Assembly (NCBI GenBank): GCA_050485385.1
Contig: JBJHBG010000010.1
Location: 1-59,350, forward strand
Direction: 5' to 3'
Source of the DNA: RECO01 sp050485385
GTDB taxonomy: Bacteria; Pseudomonadota; Alphaproteobacteria; Geminicoccales; Geminicoccaceae
Length of the DNA stretch: 59,350 bases
Numbering within the stretch: the first letter of the stretch is position 1; every line of letters starts with the position of its first letter. Of the stretch, positions 42,795-50,773 are shown one piece after another. Made by a program: the position numbers and the translations under genes. The notes under the pieces are model-generated. The model was not told the origin of the DNA. It made no database searches and saw only the letters and a program-made list of their open reading frames with translations.

Positions 42795-43351
42795 GGCCGG
42801 CCGGACCACATCCGGGAGAGCACGCCGTCGCGGTTGACGACGGCATGCTTCAGGGCGGCGAGCACGTGGACGATGATGAGGATCATGAACACCAGCGTCA
42901 GGATCTCGTGCATCAGGCGGAAGAGTTCCTGCGTGTCGGGGTTCGGGGCGAGGAACGTCGGCACCGTGACGAGGCCGAAGGCGCGGAAGGGCTCGTCGCG
43001 GGGTGTCGCCGACATCTGGAGATAGCCGGTGATCGGGATCACCACCATCAGCGCGTAGAGCAGGCCGTGCGAGACCGCGGCGGCGCGGCGCGTGATCCGC
43101 GAGGAGGTGGCCGGTACCGGCGGCACCGGCTGCGTCGAGCGCCAAGCCAGCCGCAGCGCCACCAGCACGAACAACAAGAGCCCGAACGATTGGTGCCAGA
43201 AGAAGAGCTGCGCCTTGGTCGCCGCGTCCTCGTCGGGCCAGTCGTTCATCATCAGCCCGACGGTCAGCGATCCCACCAGGATGACCGCCATCAGCCAATG
43301 CAGCGTCCGCGAGACGAGCCCCCAGCGCTCGGCCGTGTTCGTCAGCGCCAT
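42785..43351 (-). CDS. Cytochrome b561 (CybB-type)
   Basis: 188-residue four-helix di-haem inner-membrane protein, thought to oxidise quinol or superoxide. Haem-ligand histidines lie in helix 1 (RTLHWLMAVILVG), helix 2 (FWHQSFGLLLFV), helix 3 (SHGLLYALMVVIPITGYLQM) and helix 4 (LMHEILTLVFMILIIVHVLAALKH). GGAGG lies 7 bases before the ATG. Divergent from the SGNH hydrolase gene. Confidence 0.92.
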   Translation of the reverse strand: MALTNTAERWGLVSRTLHWLMAVILVGSLTVGLMMNDWPDEDAATKAQLFFWHQSFGLLLFVLVALRLAWRSTQPVPPVPATSSRITRRAAAVSHGLLYALMVVIPITGYLQMSATPRDEPFRAFGLVTVPTFLAPNPDTQELFRLMHEILTLVFMILIIVHVLAALKHAVVNRDGVLSRMWSGRPAA

Positions 43352-43369
43352 ACCCGATCCTCCCCATGG

Positions 43370-43408
43370 GCGTTGCCGCCATTTCCTGCACGCCCGTCTT
43401 GGCAACGC
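43370..43408. promoter_or_regulatory. Inverted repeat in the divergent control region of cytochrome b561 and SGNH hydrolase genes
   Basis: GCGTTGCC at 43370-43377 and GGCAACGC at 43401-43408, an exact 8-bp dyad with a 23-base centre, in the 82 bases between two divergent starts. It could be a regulator site; no known motif matches. Confidence 0.3.
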
Positions 43409-43433
43409 AAGTCCGCCGCCGTAACCGGGAGCG

Positions 43434-44147
43434 ATGGACCTCGCCCGCCGCCGCTTCCTGACGCTCCTCCCCACACCCTGGCTCGCCGGCGCCGCAGCGC
43501 CGGTCCGCCGCTTCGAGGCGCAGATGGCCGCCTTCGCCGAGGCCGACCGGACGGCGCCGTCGCCGCCGGGCTCGGTCCTGTTCGTCGGCAGCTCGACGAT
43601 CCGCCTCTGGCCGGACCTCGACACCGCGTTTCGGCCCCGGCCCGTGGTGCAGCGCGGCTTCGGCGGCGCCACGATGGCCGAGGTGGTCGACGCGGCGGAC
43701 CTCCTCTTCGCGCCGCACCGGCCGGCCGTCGTCGTGCTCTACGTCGGCGAGAACGACGTCGCCGAGGGTGCCGACGCGGCGACGGTGGCAAGCCGCTTCC
43801 GCGCGTTGCAGGCCCAGCGCCGGGCGTTCGCCGCACCGCCGCCGCCCCTGTTGTTCGTCGGGCTCAAGCCGAGCCCCGCGCGCCTGCACCTGTGGTCGGA
43901 AATGCGCCGGGCGACCGTGGCCGTGGCCGCCTTGCCCGAGCCCGACCGCCCCACCGCGGTGCTCGACCTCGCCGCCGTCCTGCTCGCGCCGGACGGCGCG
44001 CTGCGCCCGGAACTCTACGCCGACGACCAGCTTCATCTGGGATCGGAGGGCTACCGACGGCTCGGCGCCGCCATCGGGCGCATCGTCACGCCCTGGCTGG
44101 AGGCAGCCCCGCTGCGTCCCGCCGAAAGCACTGGTCAAAGCGGCTGA
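43434..44147 (+). CDS. SGNH/GDSL-family hydrolase, exported
   Basis: 237 residues with a Tat-like start (MDLARRRFLTLLPTPWLAG). The SGNH blocks are FVGSSTIRLWP (block I serine), GFGGATM (block II glycine), GENDVAEG (block III asparagine) and the C-terminal DDQLHLGSEGYRRL (block V Asp/His). It hydrolyses an ester, perhaps of a lipid or an acetylated glycan. It precedes the Tct genes by 65 bases and could be co-transcribed. Confidence 0.87.
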   Translation: MDLARRRFLTLLPTPWLAGAAAPVRRFEAQMAAFAEADRTAPSPPGSVLFVGSSTIRLWPDLDTAFRPRPVVQRGFGGATMAEVVDAADLLFAPHRPAVVVLYVGENDVAEGADAATVASRFRALQAQRRAFAAPPPPLLFVGLKPSPARLHLWSEMRRATVAVAALPEPDRPTAVLDLAAVLLAPDGALRPELYADDQLHLGSEGYRRLGAAIGRIVTPWLEAAPLRPAESTGQSG

Positions 44148-44212
44148 CCTCTGCTTGCTTCCGGCGGCCATCGCCGCCGCGCGCGGCGCACGATATCGGG
44201 GAGTTCGTCACC

Positions 44213-45184
44213 ATGCATATCCGTCAGGCTGCCGCTGCCTTCGCCGCCGCCCTGCTCGTTTCCACCTCGGCCTTCGCCGCCTGCGACTGGAAGCCGACCC
44301 GCGCCGTCACCTACGTGGTGCCGTGGGGGGCCGGCGGCGGCACCGACGCCAACTCGCGCATGCTGGCAAGCCTGCTCGAGCGCGAGATGGGCCAGCCCTT
44401 CAACGTCGTGAACCGCACCGGCGGCAACGGCGTGGTCGGCCACAGTGCCATCGCGAACGCGGCGCCCGACGGCTACACGGTGGGTGCGGTCACGGTCGAG
44501 ATCGGCATGATGCGCAACATGGGCCTGACCGACCTCGGCCCCGAGAACGTCGATGGCATCGCCCTGATCGACATCGTCCCGGCGAGCGTCACGGTGGGCA
44601 AGGACAGCCCGTTCGACAGCCTGGAAGACCTCCTCGCCTACGCCGAGGCCAATCCCGGCGAGTTGACCGCCTCGGGTACCGCCCAGGGCGGCATCTGGCA
44701 CTTGGCGCTTGCCGGCATGCTCAACGCCGAGGGAATCGATCCGGGTGCGGTCCGCTGGATCCCCTCCGACGGTGCCGCGTCCGGCATGCAGGAGCTGATG
44801 GCCGGCGGCGTCGACATGGTCACGGTGGCCTTGTCCGAGGCCAAGCAACTCGTCAGCGCCGGGGAGTTGAAGGCGCTCGCCTACATGTACGACGAGCGGA
44901 TGGAGGCCCTGCCGGACGTGCCGACCACCAAGGAAGTGCTGGACAGCGAGTGGACGCTGGCCGCCTTCATCACCATCAGCGGCCCCGCCGGCATGCCGGA
45001 GGAGATCCGCTGCTCCTACGAGGCGGCGGTCGAGCGCATCGTCCAGACGCAGGAATGGGCCGACTTCAAGGCGTCGCGCGGGGCCGAGGTGGTGTGGCTC
45101 AGCGCCGAGGACACCGACGCCATGATGGCGGAAGCCGACGAGAACCTGGGCGCCACGATGCGCGCCATCGGTCTCGCCAACTGA
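44213..45184 (+). CDS. tctC: Tripartite tricarboxylate transporter substrate-binding protein (TctC/Bug family)
   Basis: 323-residue periplasmic binding protein. Signal peptide MHIRQAAAAFAAALLVSTSA, cleavage near AFA-ACDW. Bug-family marks: VTYVVPWGAGGGTDANSRML (ligand loop 1) and NRTGGNGVVGHSAIANAAPDGYTVG. Its ligands are usually carboxylates. Set by ATG 44213 with GGGGAG 9 bases upstream. First gene of the tctCBA-aldolase operon. Confidence 0.93.
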   Translation: MHIRQAAAAFAAALLVSTSAFAACDWKPTRAVTYVVPWGAGGGTDANSRMLASLLEREMGQPFNVVNRTGGNGVVGHSAIANAAPDGYTVGAVTVEIGMMRNMGLTDLGPENVDGIALIDIVPASVTVGKDSPFDSLEDLLAYAEANPGELTASGTAQGGIWHLALAGMLNAEGIDPGAVRWIPSDGAASGMQELMAGGVDMVTVALSEAKQLVSAGELKALAYMYDERMEALPDVPTTKEVLDSEWTLAAFITISGPAGMPEEIRCSYEAAVERIVQTQEWADFKASRGAEVVWLSAEDTDAMMAEADENLGATMRAIGLAN

Positions 45185-45194
45185 CCTCCACGTC

Positions 45195-45217
45195 GCGGGC
45201 GGCCCCGTGCCGCCCGC
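45195..45217 (+). other. Intercistronic hairpin between tctC and tctB
   Basis: GCGGGCGGC / GCCGCCCGC, a perfect 9-bp stem with a 5-base loop (CCCGT), 10 bases after the tctC stop. No T-run. It probably shields the tctC message and reduces read-through to the membrane genes; tctB lacks a clear ribosome binding site. Confidence 0.5.
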
Positions 45218-45233
45218 CGTCACGGCCACTGCC

Positions 45234-45716
45234 ATGCGTCTCGACGACGGCCTGCTCGGCCTCATCCTCGCTCTGATCGCCGCTGTGATCGTGCTGCACG
45301 CGCAGACCTTCCCGCGTCTGGGCGGCATGCCGTTCGGCCCGTCGCTGTTCCCGACCGTGCTCGGCACGGGCCTCGGCGGCTGCGGCGTGGCCTTGATGAT
45401 CCAGAGCGCGCTCCGCCGCCGGGCCGGCGGCGGCGGGGCCTGGATCGACCTCGACGATTGGACGCGCGGCTGGCGCGGTCCCACGGGCCTCGCCCTCTTC
45501 CTCGGCGCCATCGTCGTCTATGGTGTCGCCCTGCCCCGGCTCGGCTATCACCTGACCACCGTGCCGCTCCTGCTCGTCCTCTTGCTCTGGATGCGGGTGC
45601 GCTGGTGGGCGGCGCTCCTGGTCGCATTGGGGATGACGGCCGTCACCCATCAGCTCTTCTCGGTCTGGCTACGGGTGCCGCTGCCCTGGGGCCCGCTCAC
45701 GCCGGTGGCCTGGTAG
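45234..45716 (+). CDS. tctB: Tripartite tricarboxylate transporter small membrane protein TctB
   Basis: 160 residues with four hydrophobic segments, typical of the poorly conserved TctB subunit (DDGLLGLILALIAAVIVL, FGPSLFPTVLGTGL, then ALFLGAIVVYGVALPRLGY). ATG 45234 is preferred because it immediately precedes the first helix; GTG 45207 is an alternative. It is followed one base later by tctA. Confidence 0.87.
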   Translation: MRLDDGLLGLILALIAAVIVLHAQTFPRLGGMPFGPSLFPTVLGTGLGGCGVALMIQSALRRRAGGGGAWIDLDDWTRGWRGPTGLALFLGAIVVYGVALPRLGYHLTTVPLLLVLLLWMRVRWWAALLVALGMTAVTHQLFSVWLRVPLPWGPLTPVAW

Positions 45717-45717
45717 C

Positions 45718-47226
45718 ATGCCCGAAGCGTTCCTCGGCGCGCTGGTTCTCGTCTTCGACTGGGAGGTGCTGGCGGTCATCCTGATGGCCGCCGTCTACGG
45801 CGCCTTCGTCGGCTCGGTGCCGGGCCTCACGGCGACGATGTCGGTGGCGCTCCTCGTCCCGCTCACCTTCTTCATGGACCCGGTGCCGGCCATCGCCGCC
45901 ATCGTCACCACCACCGCCACCGCCATCTTCGCGGGCGACATTCCGGGTGCGCTGCTCCGCATCCCCGGCACGCCCGCGTCTGCCGCCTACGTCGCCGAGG
46001 CCTACGCCATGACCCAGAAGGGTCAGGCCGAACTGGCGCTCGGGACCAGCCTCGTCACCGCCGTCATCGGCGGGCTGATCGGCACCGTCGTGCTGATGCT
46101 GATCGCCCCGGAACTCGCGCGCTTCGCCGTGCGCTTCAGCTCGGTCGAGTACTTCTGGATCGGCTGCCTCGGGCTCACCTGCGCCGTGCTCATCTCCGGC
46201 GGCAACGTCGCCAAGAGCCTCGCCTCGCTGATGATCGGCCTCTTGATCGCCACCATCGGCATCGACGTCGCCGTCGGCCATCCGCGCTTCACCTTCGGCC
46301 AGATCGAGCTCTTGGACGGCGTCAGCTTCATCCCGGCGATGATCGGCATGTTCGCACTCGCCGAGATTTTCCGCAACGTCGCCCGCGGCCCGCGCGACGA
46401 CCGCCCGCCCAACCAGCCGTTGACCACCGTGTTCCGCGGCATCGGCCAAGTCCTCGGCCGCTACCGCTGGGGCATCCTGCGCGGCGCCTCGCTCGGCTCG
46501 GTGGTTGGCGCCTTACCTGGCGCCGGCGCCGACATCGCCGCCTGGATCGCCTACACCTTCGCCAAGCGCTTCTCGAAGACGCCCGAGAAGTTCGGCACGG
46601 GGCACCCCGAGGGCATCGCCGAGGCGGGTGCGGCCAACAACGCCGCCGTCGCCGGGGCCTGGACGCCCGCCCTCTGCTTCGGCATCCCCGGCGACACCGT
46701 GACCGCCATCGCCATCGGCATCCTGTTCCTGAAGGGGCTGCAACCCGGCCCGTTGGTCTTCACCCAGCAGCCGGATCTGGTCTATGCCGTGTTCGTCGCC
46801 TTCATCGTCGCCAACGTGGTGCTGCTGCCGGTGGGCTTTCTCGCCATCCGTGCCGCGCGCTACGTCTTGAAGGTGCCGGCCAACGTGCTCATGCCGGTGA
46901 TCCTCGTCTTCTGCATGGTCGGCGCCTTCGCGATGACCAACTCGGTGTTCGCCATCTGGATCATGCTGGCGCTCGGCGTGCTCGCCTTCCTCATGGAGGA
47001 GAACGGCATCCCCGTGGCACCGGCCATCCTCGGCATCGTGCTCGGCCCCATGGTCGAGGACAACTTCATGCGCACGATGCTCCGCTATCAGGGCGACCTC
47101 ATGGGCTTCTTCGACCGCCCGATTGCCATGACCCTCGGCATCGCCACCCTGGCGATCTGGGTCGCCCTGTTCGCCCGCTACTTGCGCGAATCCCGCACCA
47201 AGACCCTCCTCGAACGAAAGGCCTGA
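45718..47226 (+). CDS. tctA: Tripartite tricarboxylate transporter large membrane protein TctA
   Basis: 502-residue, about twelve-helix sodium- or proton-driven permease. Family marks: FVGSVPGLTATMSVALLVPLTFFMDPVPAIA near the start, GDIPGALLRIPGTPASAA, and the repeat VVGALPGAGADIAAWIAYTFAKR with NNAAVAGAWTPALCFGIPGD in the second half. Full length. It works with TctB and TctC. Confidence 0.94.
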   Translation: MPEAFLGALVLVFDWEVLAVILMAAVYGAFVGSVPGLTATMSVALLVPLTFFMDPVPAIAAIVTTTATAIFAGDIPGALLRIPGTPASAAYVAEAYAMTQKGQAELALGTSLVTAVIGGLIGTVVLMLIAPELARFAVRFSSVEYFWIGCLGLTCAVLISGGNVAKSLASLMIGLLIATIGIDVAVGHPRFTFGQIELLDGVSFIPAMIGMFALAEIFRNVARGPRDDRPPNQPLTTVFRGIGQVLGRYRWGILRGASLGSVVGALPGAGADIAAWIAYTFAKRFSKTPEKFGTGHPEGIAEAGAANNAAVAGAWTPALCFGIPGDTVTAIAIGILFLKGLQPGPLVFTQQPDLVYAVFVAFIVANVVLLPVGFLAIRAARYVLKVPANVLMPVILVFCMVGAFAMTNSVFAIWIMLALGVLAFLMEENGIPVAPAILGIVLGPMVEDNFMRTMLRYQGDLMGFFDRPIAMTLGIATLAIWVALFARYLRESRTKTLLERKA

Positions 47227-47230
47227 TCGC

Positions 47231-47998
47231 ATGCGTCGCGGCAACCCCCTCAAGCAACGGCTCCTCCAGGGCGAGCGCCTCGCCGGTATCTGGCTCCAGT
47301 CCGCCTCGGCCACCCACGCCGAGATCGCGGCGCTCGCCGGCTTCGAGGTCGTCCTGATCGACAACGAGCACGGCCCCGCCGGGCTGGAGACCACGCTGCA
47401 CATGATGCGCGCGGTCGAAGCGGCGGGAGCCATGCCCATCGTTCGCGTGCCGTGGAACGATCAGGTCTACCTCAAGCGCATCCTCGACCTCGGCGCCAAC
47501 TCCTTGATGTTGCCGATGATCCAGAGCGTGGAGGAGGCCAAGGCCGCGGTCGCCGCCTGCCGCTACCCGCCGCGCGGCGCCCGCGGCTACGCCGCGTCCA
47601 TCGCCCGCGCCTCCAACTACGGGCTCGACGCCGACTACCTCGCCCACGCTCACGACGACCTGCTCTTGATGCTGCAGATCGAGAGTGCGCGCTCGGTCGA
47701 GGCCATCGCCGGCATGGCGGCCATCGAGGGCGTCGATCTTCTGTTCGTCGGCGCCAACGACCTCGCCGGCTCGATCGACCGCCTGGAGCGACTGGAGGAA
47801 GCCGACGCCGCCGCCCTGATCCAGCGCGCCGACGCGGCCATCCAGGCCACCGGTTGCCGCATGGGCACCATCCCGCGTCCCGGCGAGGGTCCGCAGGCGC
47901 TCTACGCCAAGGGCCACCAGCTGGTCATCGGCCCGAGCGACCTCGCGCTGTTCCGCGACGCCGCGCGCGCCGCCCGCCGCGCCTTCGACGACGGCTGA
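47231..47998 (+). CDS. HpcH/HpaI-type class II aldolase
   Basis: 255-residue metal-dependent pyruvate aldolase of the HpcH/HpaI family, which splits 2-keto-3-deoxy or 4-hydroxy-2-oxo acids into pyruvate (or oxaloacetate) and an aldehyde. Active-site marks: LIDNEHGPA, GANSLMLPMIQSVEEAKAAVAACRYPPRGARGYA, LQIESARSVE (metal Glu) and FVGANDLAGSI (metal Asp). It starts 4 bases after tctA, so the imported acid is probably fed to this enzyme, directly or after dehydration. Confidence 0.9.
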   Translation: MRRGNPLKQRLLQGERLAGIWLQSASATHAEIAALAGFEVVLIDNEHGPAGLETTLHMMRAVEAAGAMPIVRVPWNDQVYLKRILDLGANSLMLPMIQSVEEAKAAVAACRYPPRGARGYAASIARASNYGLDADYLAHAHDDLLLMLQIESARSVEAIAGMAAIEGVDLLFVGANDLAGSIDRLERLEEADAAALIQRADAAIQATGCRMGTIPRPGEGPQALYAKGHQLVIGPSDLALFRDAARAARRAFDDG

Positions 47999-48004
47999 AC
48001 CGCC

Positions 48005-48385
48005 GTGCTGGGCTTCCTCGGCATCTTCGGCCGGTCGCGCCATCTGGTCCGGCTGGAGCGCCGGCTGCACCAACTCGACCTCCATCCGCGGTTGGTGACC
48101 GACGCCGTGAAGCTCACCGTCATGAAGCAGGTGATGGCGACCTACGGCCATGATCCGAGCGACGCCCTGATCGACCGTGCGGCAGAATTGCTCGCCTTTT
48201 GCGTAATTGGTGATGCAACTTTCATGGATCGGAATGGCACGGAACTCACCGAGAGCGTGGACCGACGGATCCTGCTCGCGCTCGAGGCGAACGACGGTCT
48301 CGACGCCAGGTTGATTCTGCTGACGCTCTACGCCGGCCTGACCCATCCCGACGTGATCGAACGCTACGGCCTCGAAGTCGGCTGA
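48005..48385 (+). CDS. Conserved-looking hypothetical protein
   Basis: 126 residues, no signal peptide or membrane span after a short hydrophobic start (LGFLGIFG), largely helical: LVRLERRLHQLDL, DAVKLTVMKQVMATYG, DRAAELLAFCVIGD, LILLTLYAGLTHPDVIERYG. I recognise no family. GTG start 6 bases after the aldolase stop. Bases near 48190-48240 are clearly less GC-rich than the neighbours. Confidence 0.55.
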   Translation: MLGFLGIFGRSRHLVRLERRLHQLDLHPRLVTDAVKLTVMKQVMATYGHDPSDALIDRAAELLAFCVIGDATFMDRNGTELTESVDRRILLALEANDGLDARLILLTLYAGLTHPDVIERYGLEVG

Positions 48386-48753
48386 TTATCGCCATTCTCG
48401 TCGGTCCACGGCCGTCGGTGCGCAACGCGCTACCCGGCGCGTCCGGTGGCCGCGCGCCCGCCCGGTCGTCGGCGCCGGTAGGACCATTGATTGACGACGT
48501 CCGACTTGTGCGCATTCGTCGCAGCCCCCATCTGAACTAGTAGATCAGGTTTGGGCAATCAGATGACGCGGAACGGCACCGTGGCTGTGAGAACGGTCGC
48601 CTGTGGGCGGCTCGACCCGTCCGAAGGTCCGCGGCCGCGCTTGCGGACGTTCCGCCGCATGCGCCAACCGAACCTTCTTCCGCTTCGCCCGCGGCAGCAG
48701 CGCTGCGGGGCCGTGCCGTCCGACCGCCGTCCGTTATCCTGGGAGGTGTGACG
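48386..48753. other. Intergenic stretch before the HEAT-repeat gene
   Basis: 368 bases with no gene. It holds a long stem: CTACCCGGCGC (48430-48440) against GCGCCGGTAG (48472-48481), with one bulged C, which may end the aldolase transcript though no T-run follows. A TTGACG at 48491-48496 has no good -10 partner. The right end carries GGGAGG (48741-48746), the ribosome binding site of the next gene. Confidence 0.5.
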
Positions 48754-50700
48754 ATGCCTGTTGTCGACCGTTTCCGTGCGAGTCTCGACCGCTTGGCTCT
48801 GCATGCCGACCGCGACGTGCGGTTGCAGGCGGCGCGCTGTGTCGGCCATCTGCCCGGCGCCATGGGTCTCGGGCGGATGCGGGAACTCGCCGAGGACCCC
48901 GATGCGGAGGTCCGGCTGGAGGCGCTGCGCGCCCTCGCCGAGCGGGCGAGCGCGGGCGGCCGGCCCACCTTGCGCCAAGCCTTTGCCGAGGACACCGACC
49001 TGCGCTGCCGGCGCGCGGCGCTCGCCGGTCTCGTCGCACTCGAGGACCGCAGCATCGTGCCCGCGCTACGCCGGCTGATCCGCAATCCCGACGCCTTCGT
49101 CGCCGAACAGTCGCCGCAGACCCAAGAGCAACGCCAAGCGCTTTGCTGCGAGGCCGTCGAGGCGCTGGGGCTGCTCGGCGACGAGGGCGTGGTCGACGAC
49201 CTGCTCGGCCTGCTCCAGCGGCACGTGTCGCCGGTGCTCGACGGTGCCGCGATCCGCGCCCTCTCGCGCTTGGGCGACGCGGGTCTTGGGGCGTTGACGG
49301 GATTGACGGAGGCGACGACCGCCGACCGTGCCCGCCGCGCGGTGGAAGCGCTCGCGGACCATGCCGAGGCCGATCAAGTGGAAGCGCTCGGCGTCTTTCT
49401 CGGCCATGCCGATGGCGGCGTGCGCCTCGCCGCGGCCGAGGCCCTGATCCGCTTGGCACCTTGCCACTCCGCCCTCCTGCGGCGGGCCAACGACCCGGAG
49501 CCTGCCGTCCGCGCGCTGGTCGCCCGCCATACCGGTCCGACCATGCCGTCCGCGCTCACCCTCCTGTTGGACGACCCCTCGCCGACGGTGGTCGCGGCCG
49601 CCGTCACGGCCGTCGCGAAGGTGCCGGTCGCGGCGCGCACGGACGATCTGGTCCTCCGCGTGCGCTGCAAGCTGCGCCACCCGTCGCCGGAGGTCGCCTG
49701 TGCCGCGGCGACGACGCTTGCCGTGCTCGACCCCGAGGCGGCGCTACCGGAACTGGCGGCACGGCTGGCGGATCCGGACGCGGCGCCAGCGGTCCGCGTC
49801 GCTGCGGCACGCACCCTGGCGACGATGGCGACGCCCGCTGCCTTCACGCGGCTCGCGCAACAGATGCTCGCCGCCGAGGCCGCGAGCCGCCATGCCATCG
49901 TCGAGGCGTTGACCGCGCTCGACGGTAGCGAGGCGGCCACCGCCGTCCAGCGCTTCCTGATCGATCTCGTGCGCGGCCCGACGCCGGCGGCGGCGGGCGG
50001 CCTCGCCGAGGCACCGGCCACGTTCGGCGAGATCTCACCGGACGTGCGCGCCGAGCTTGCAGGACTGCTGGCGACGCGACCGACCCCGGCGGTGGAGGCT
50101 GCCCTGTTGCCGCTCACCGACGAGGCGATGCCGACGCTCCTGCGCCTCGCGGGCGCCCTGGCACTCGCCCAAACGGTCGAGCGCTTGGATGCCGCCGCCC
50201 CGGCAACGCGGGCGCGGGCCGCGACCTTACTCGACGCCGACGATGCACGGCTGCGGCTCGCCGGTCTCCGCATCCTGAGCCTCGCACCGGGCGACGGCGA
50301 CAGTGCGCCGGTCGAGCGGTGCCTCGACGATGACGACCCGTCGGTGCGGGCGCTCGCCATGCGCTGCTTCGGCCATGCGCGCGGCGAGTTGTCGCCGGCC
50401 GTCGAGGCGCGGCTGGCCGCGGCCCTCGACGACCCGGCCCCGGGCGTACGGCTCGCAGCACTGGACGTCCTCCTGCGTCGCTCCGGCATCGAGGTGCTGG
50501 GCCCCGTGCTCGAGGCCATCCTCCGCCACGGCGACGAGGGCCGCCCCGAGGTGGCCCACAGCCTCGCCCGGCTGCCGGCGGACGCCGTCCACGACGAGTT
50601 GGCCAAGCGTCTCGCCGTCGCCTGCAACCGCAAGCGGCAGATGGCCCTTCTGCGACTGAGCGATGCGCTGCTCATGAGCGCAGGCGCCGTCGCCGCCTGA
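48754..50700 (+). CDS. HEAT-repeat protein
   Basis: 648 residues made almost entirely of HEAT/PBS-lyase-type helical repeats of about 30 residues (for example DPDAEVRLEALRALAERA, DPEPAVRALVARH, DDPSPTVVAAAVTAVAKV, DDPAPGVRLAALDVLLRR), forming a solenoid for protein-protein binding. No signal peptide, membrane span or catalytic domain is visible. Binding partner unknown. ATG 48754 has GGGAGG 7 bases upstream; GTG 48748 is too close to that site. It stands alone between two unrelated operons. Confidence 0.8.
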   Translation: MPVVDRFRASLDRLALHADRDVRLQAARCVGHLPGAMGLGRMRELAEDPDAEVRLEALRALAERASAGGRPTLRQAFAEDTDLRCRRAALAGLVALEDRSIVPALRRLIRNPDAFVAEQSPQTQEQRQALCCEAVEALGLLGDEGVVDDLLGLLQRHVSPVLDGAAIRALSRLGDAGLGALTGLTEATTADRARRAVEALADHAEADQVEALGVFLGHADGGVRLAAAEALIRLAPCHSALLRRANDPEPAVRALVARHTGPTMPSALTLLLDDPSPTVVAAAVTAVAKVPVAARTDDLVLRVRCKLRHPSPEVACAAATTLAVLDPEAALPELAARLADPDAAPAVRVAAARTLATMATPAAFTRLAQQMLAAEAASRHAIVEALTALDGSEAATAVQRFLIDLVRGPTPAAAGGLAEAPATFGEISPDVRAELAGLLATRPTPAVEAALLPLTDEAMPTLLRLAGALALAQTVERLDAAAPATRARAATLLDADDARLRLAGLRILSLAPGDGDSAPVERCLDDDDPSVRALAMRCFGHARGELSPAVEARLAAALDDPAPGVRLAALDVLLRRSGIEVLGPVLEAILRHGDEGRPEVAHSLARLPADAVHDELAKRLAVACNRKRQMALLRLSDALLMSAGAVAA

Positions 50701-50717
50701 GGTCCGCGCACGCCTGT

Positions 50718-50771
50718 CATCCTCCCGTCACGAACGCCCGCTACCCAGCGGACAGTTCGGACGGGAGGATG
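50718..50771 (+). promoter_or_regulatory. Long hairpin sequestering the ribosome binding site of the ugpB-like gene
   Basis: CATCCTCCCGTC (50718-50729) pairs perfectly with GACGGGAGGATG (50760-50771). Inside, CGAAC (50731-50735) pairs with GTTCG (50755-50759) and CCGCT (50738-50742) with AGCGG (50747-50751), closed by an ACCC loop. That makes 22 pairs with only one small bulge and one internal loop. The ribosome binding site GGGAGG (50763-50768) is wholly in the 3' arm, and the start ATG is at 50774. It could be a translational switch, thermometer or attenuator. Confidence 0.6.
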
Positions 50772-50773
50772 CG

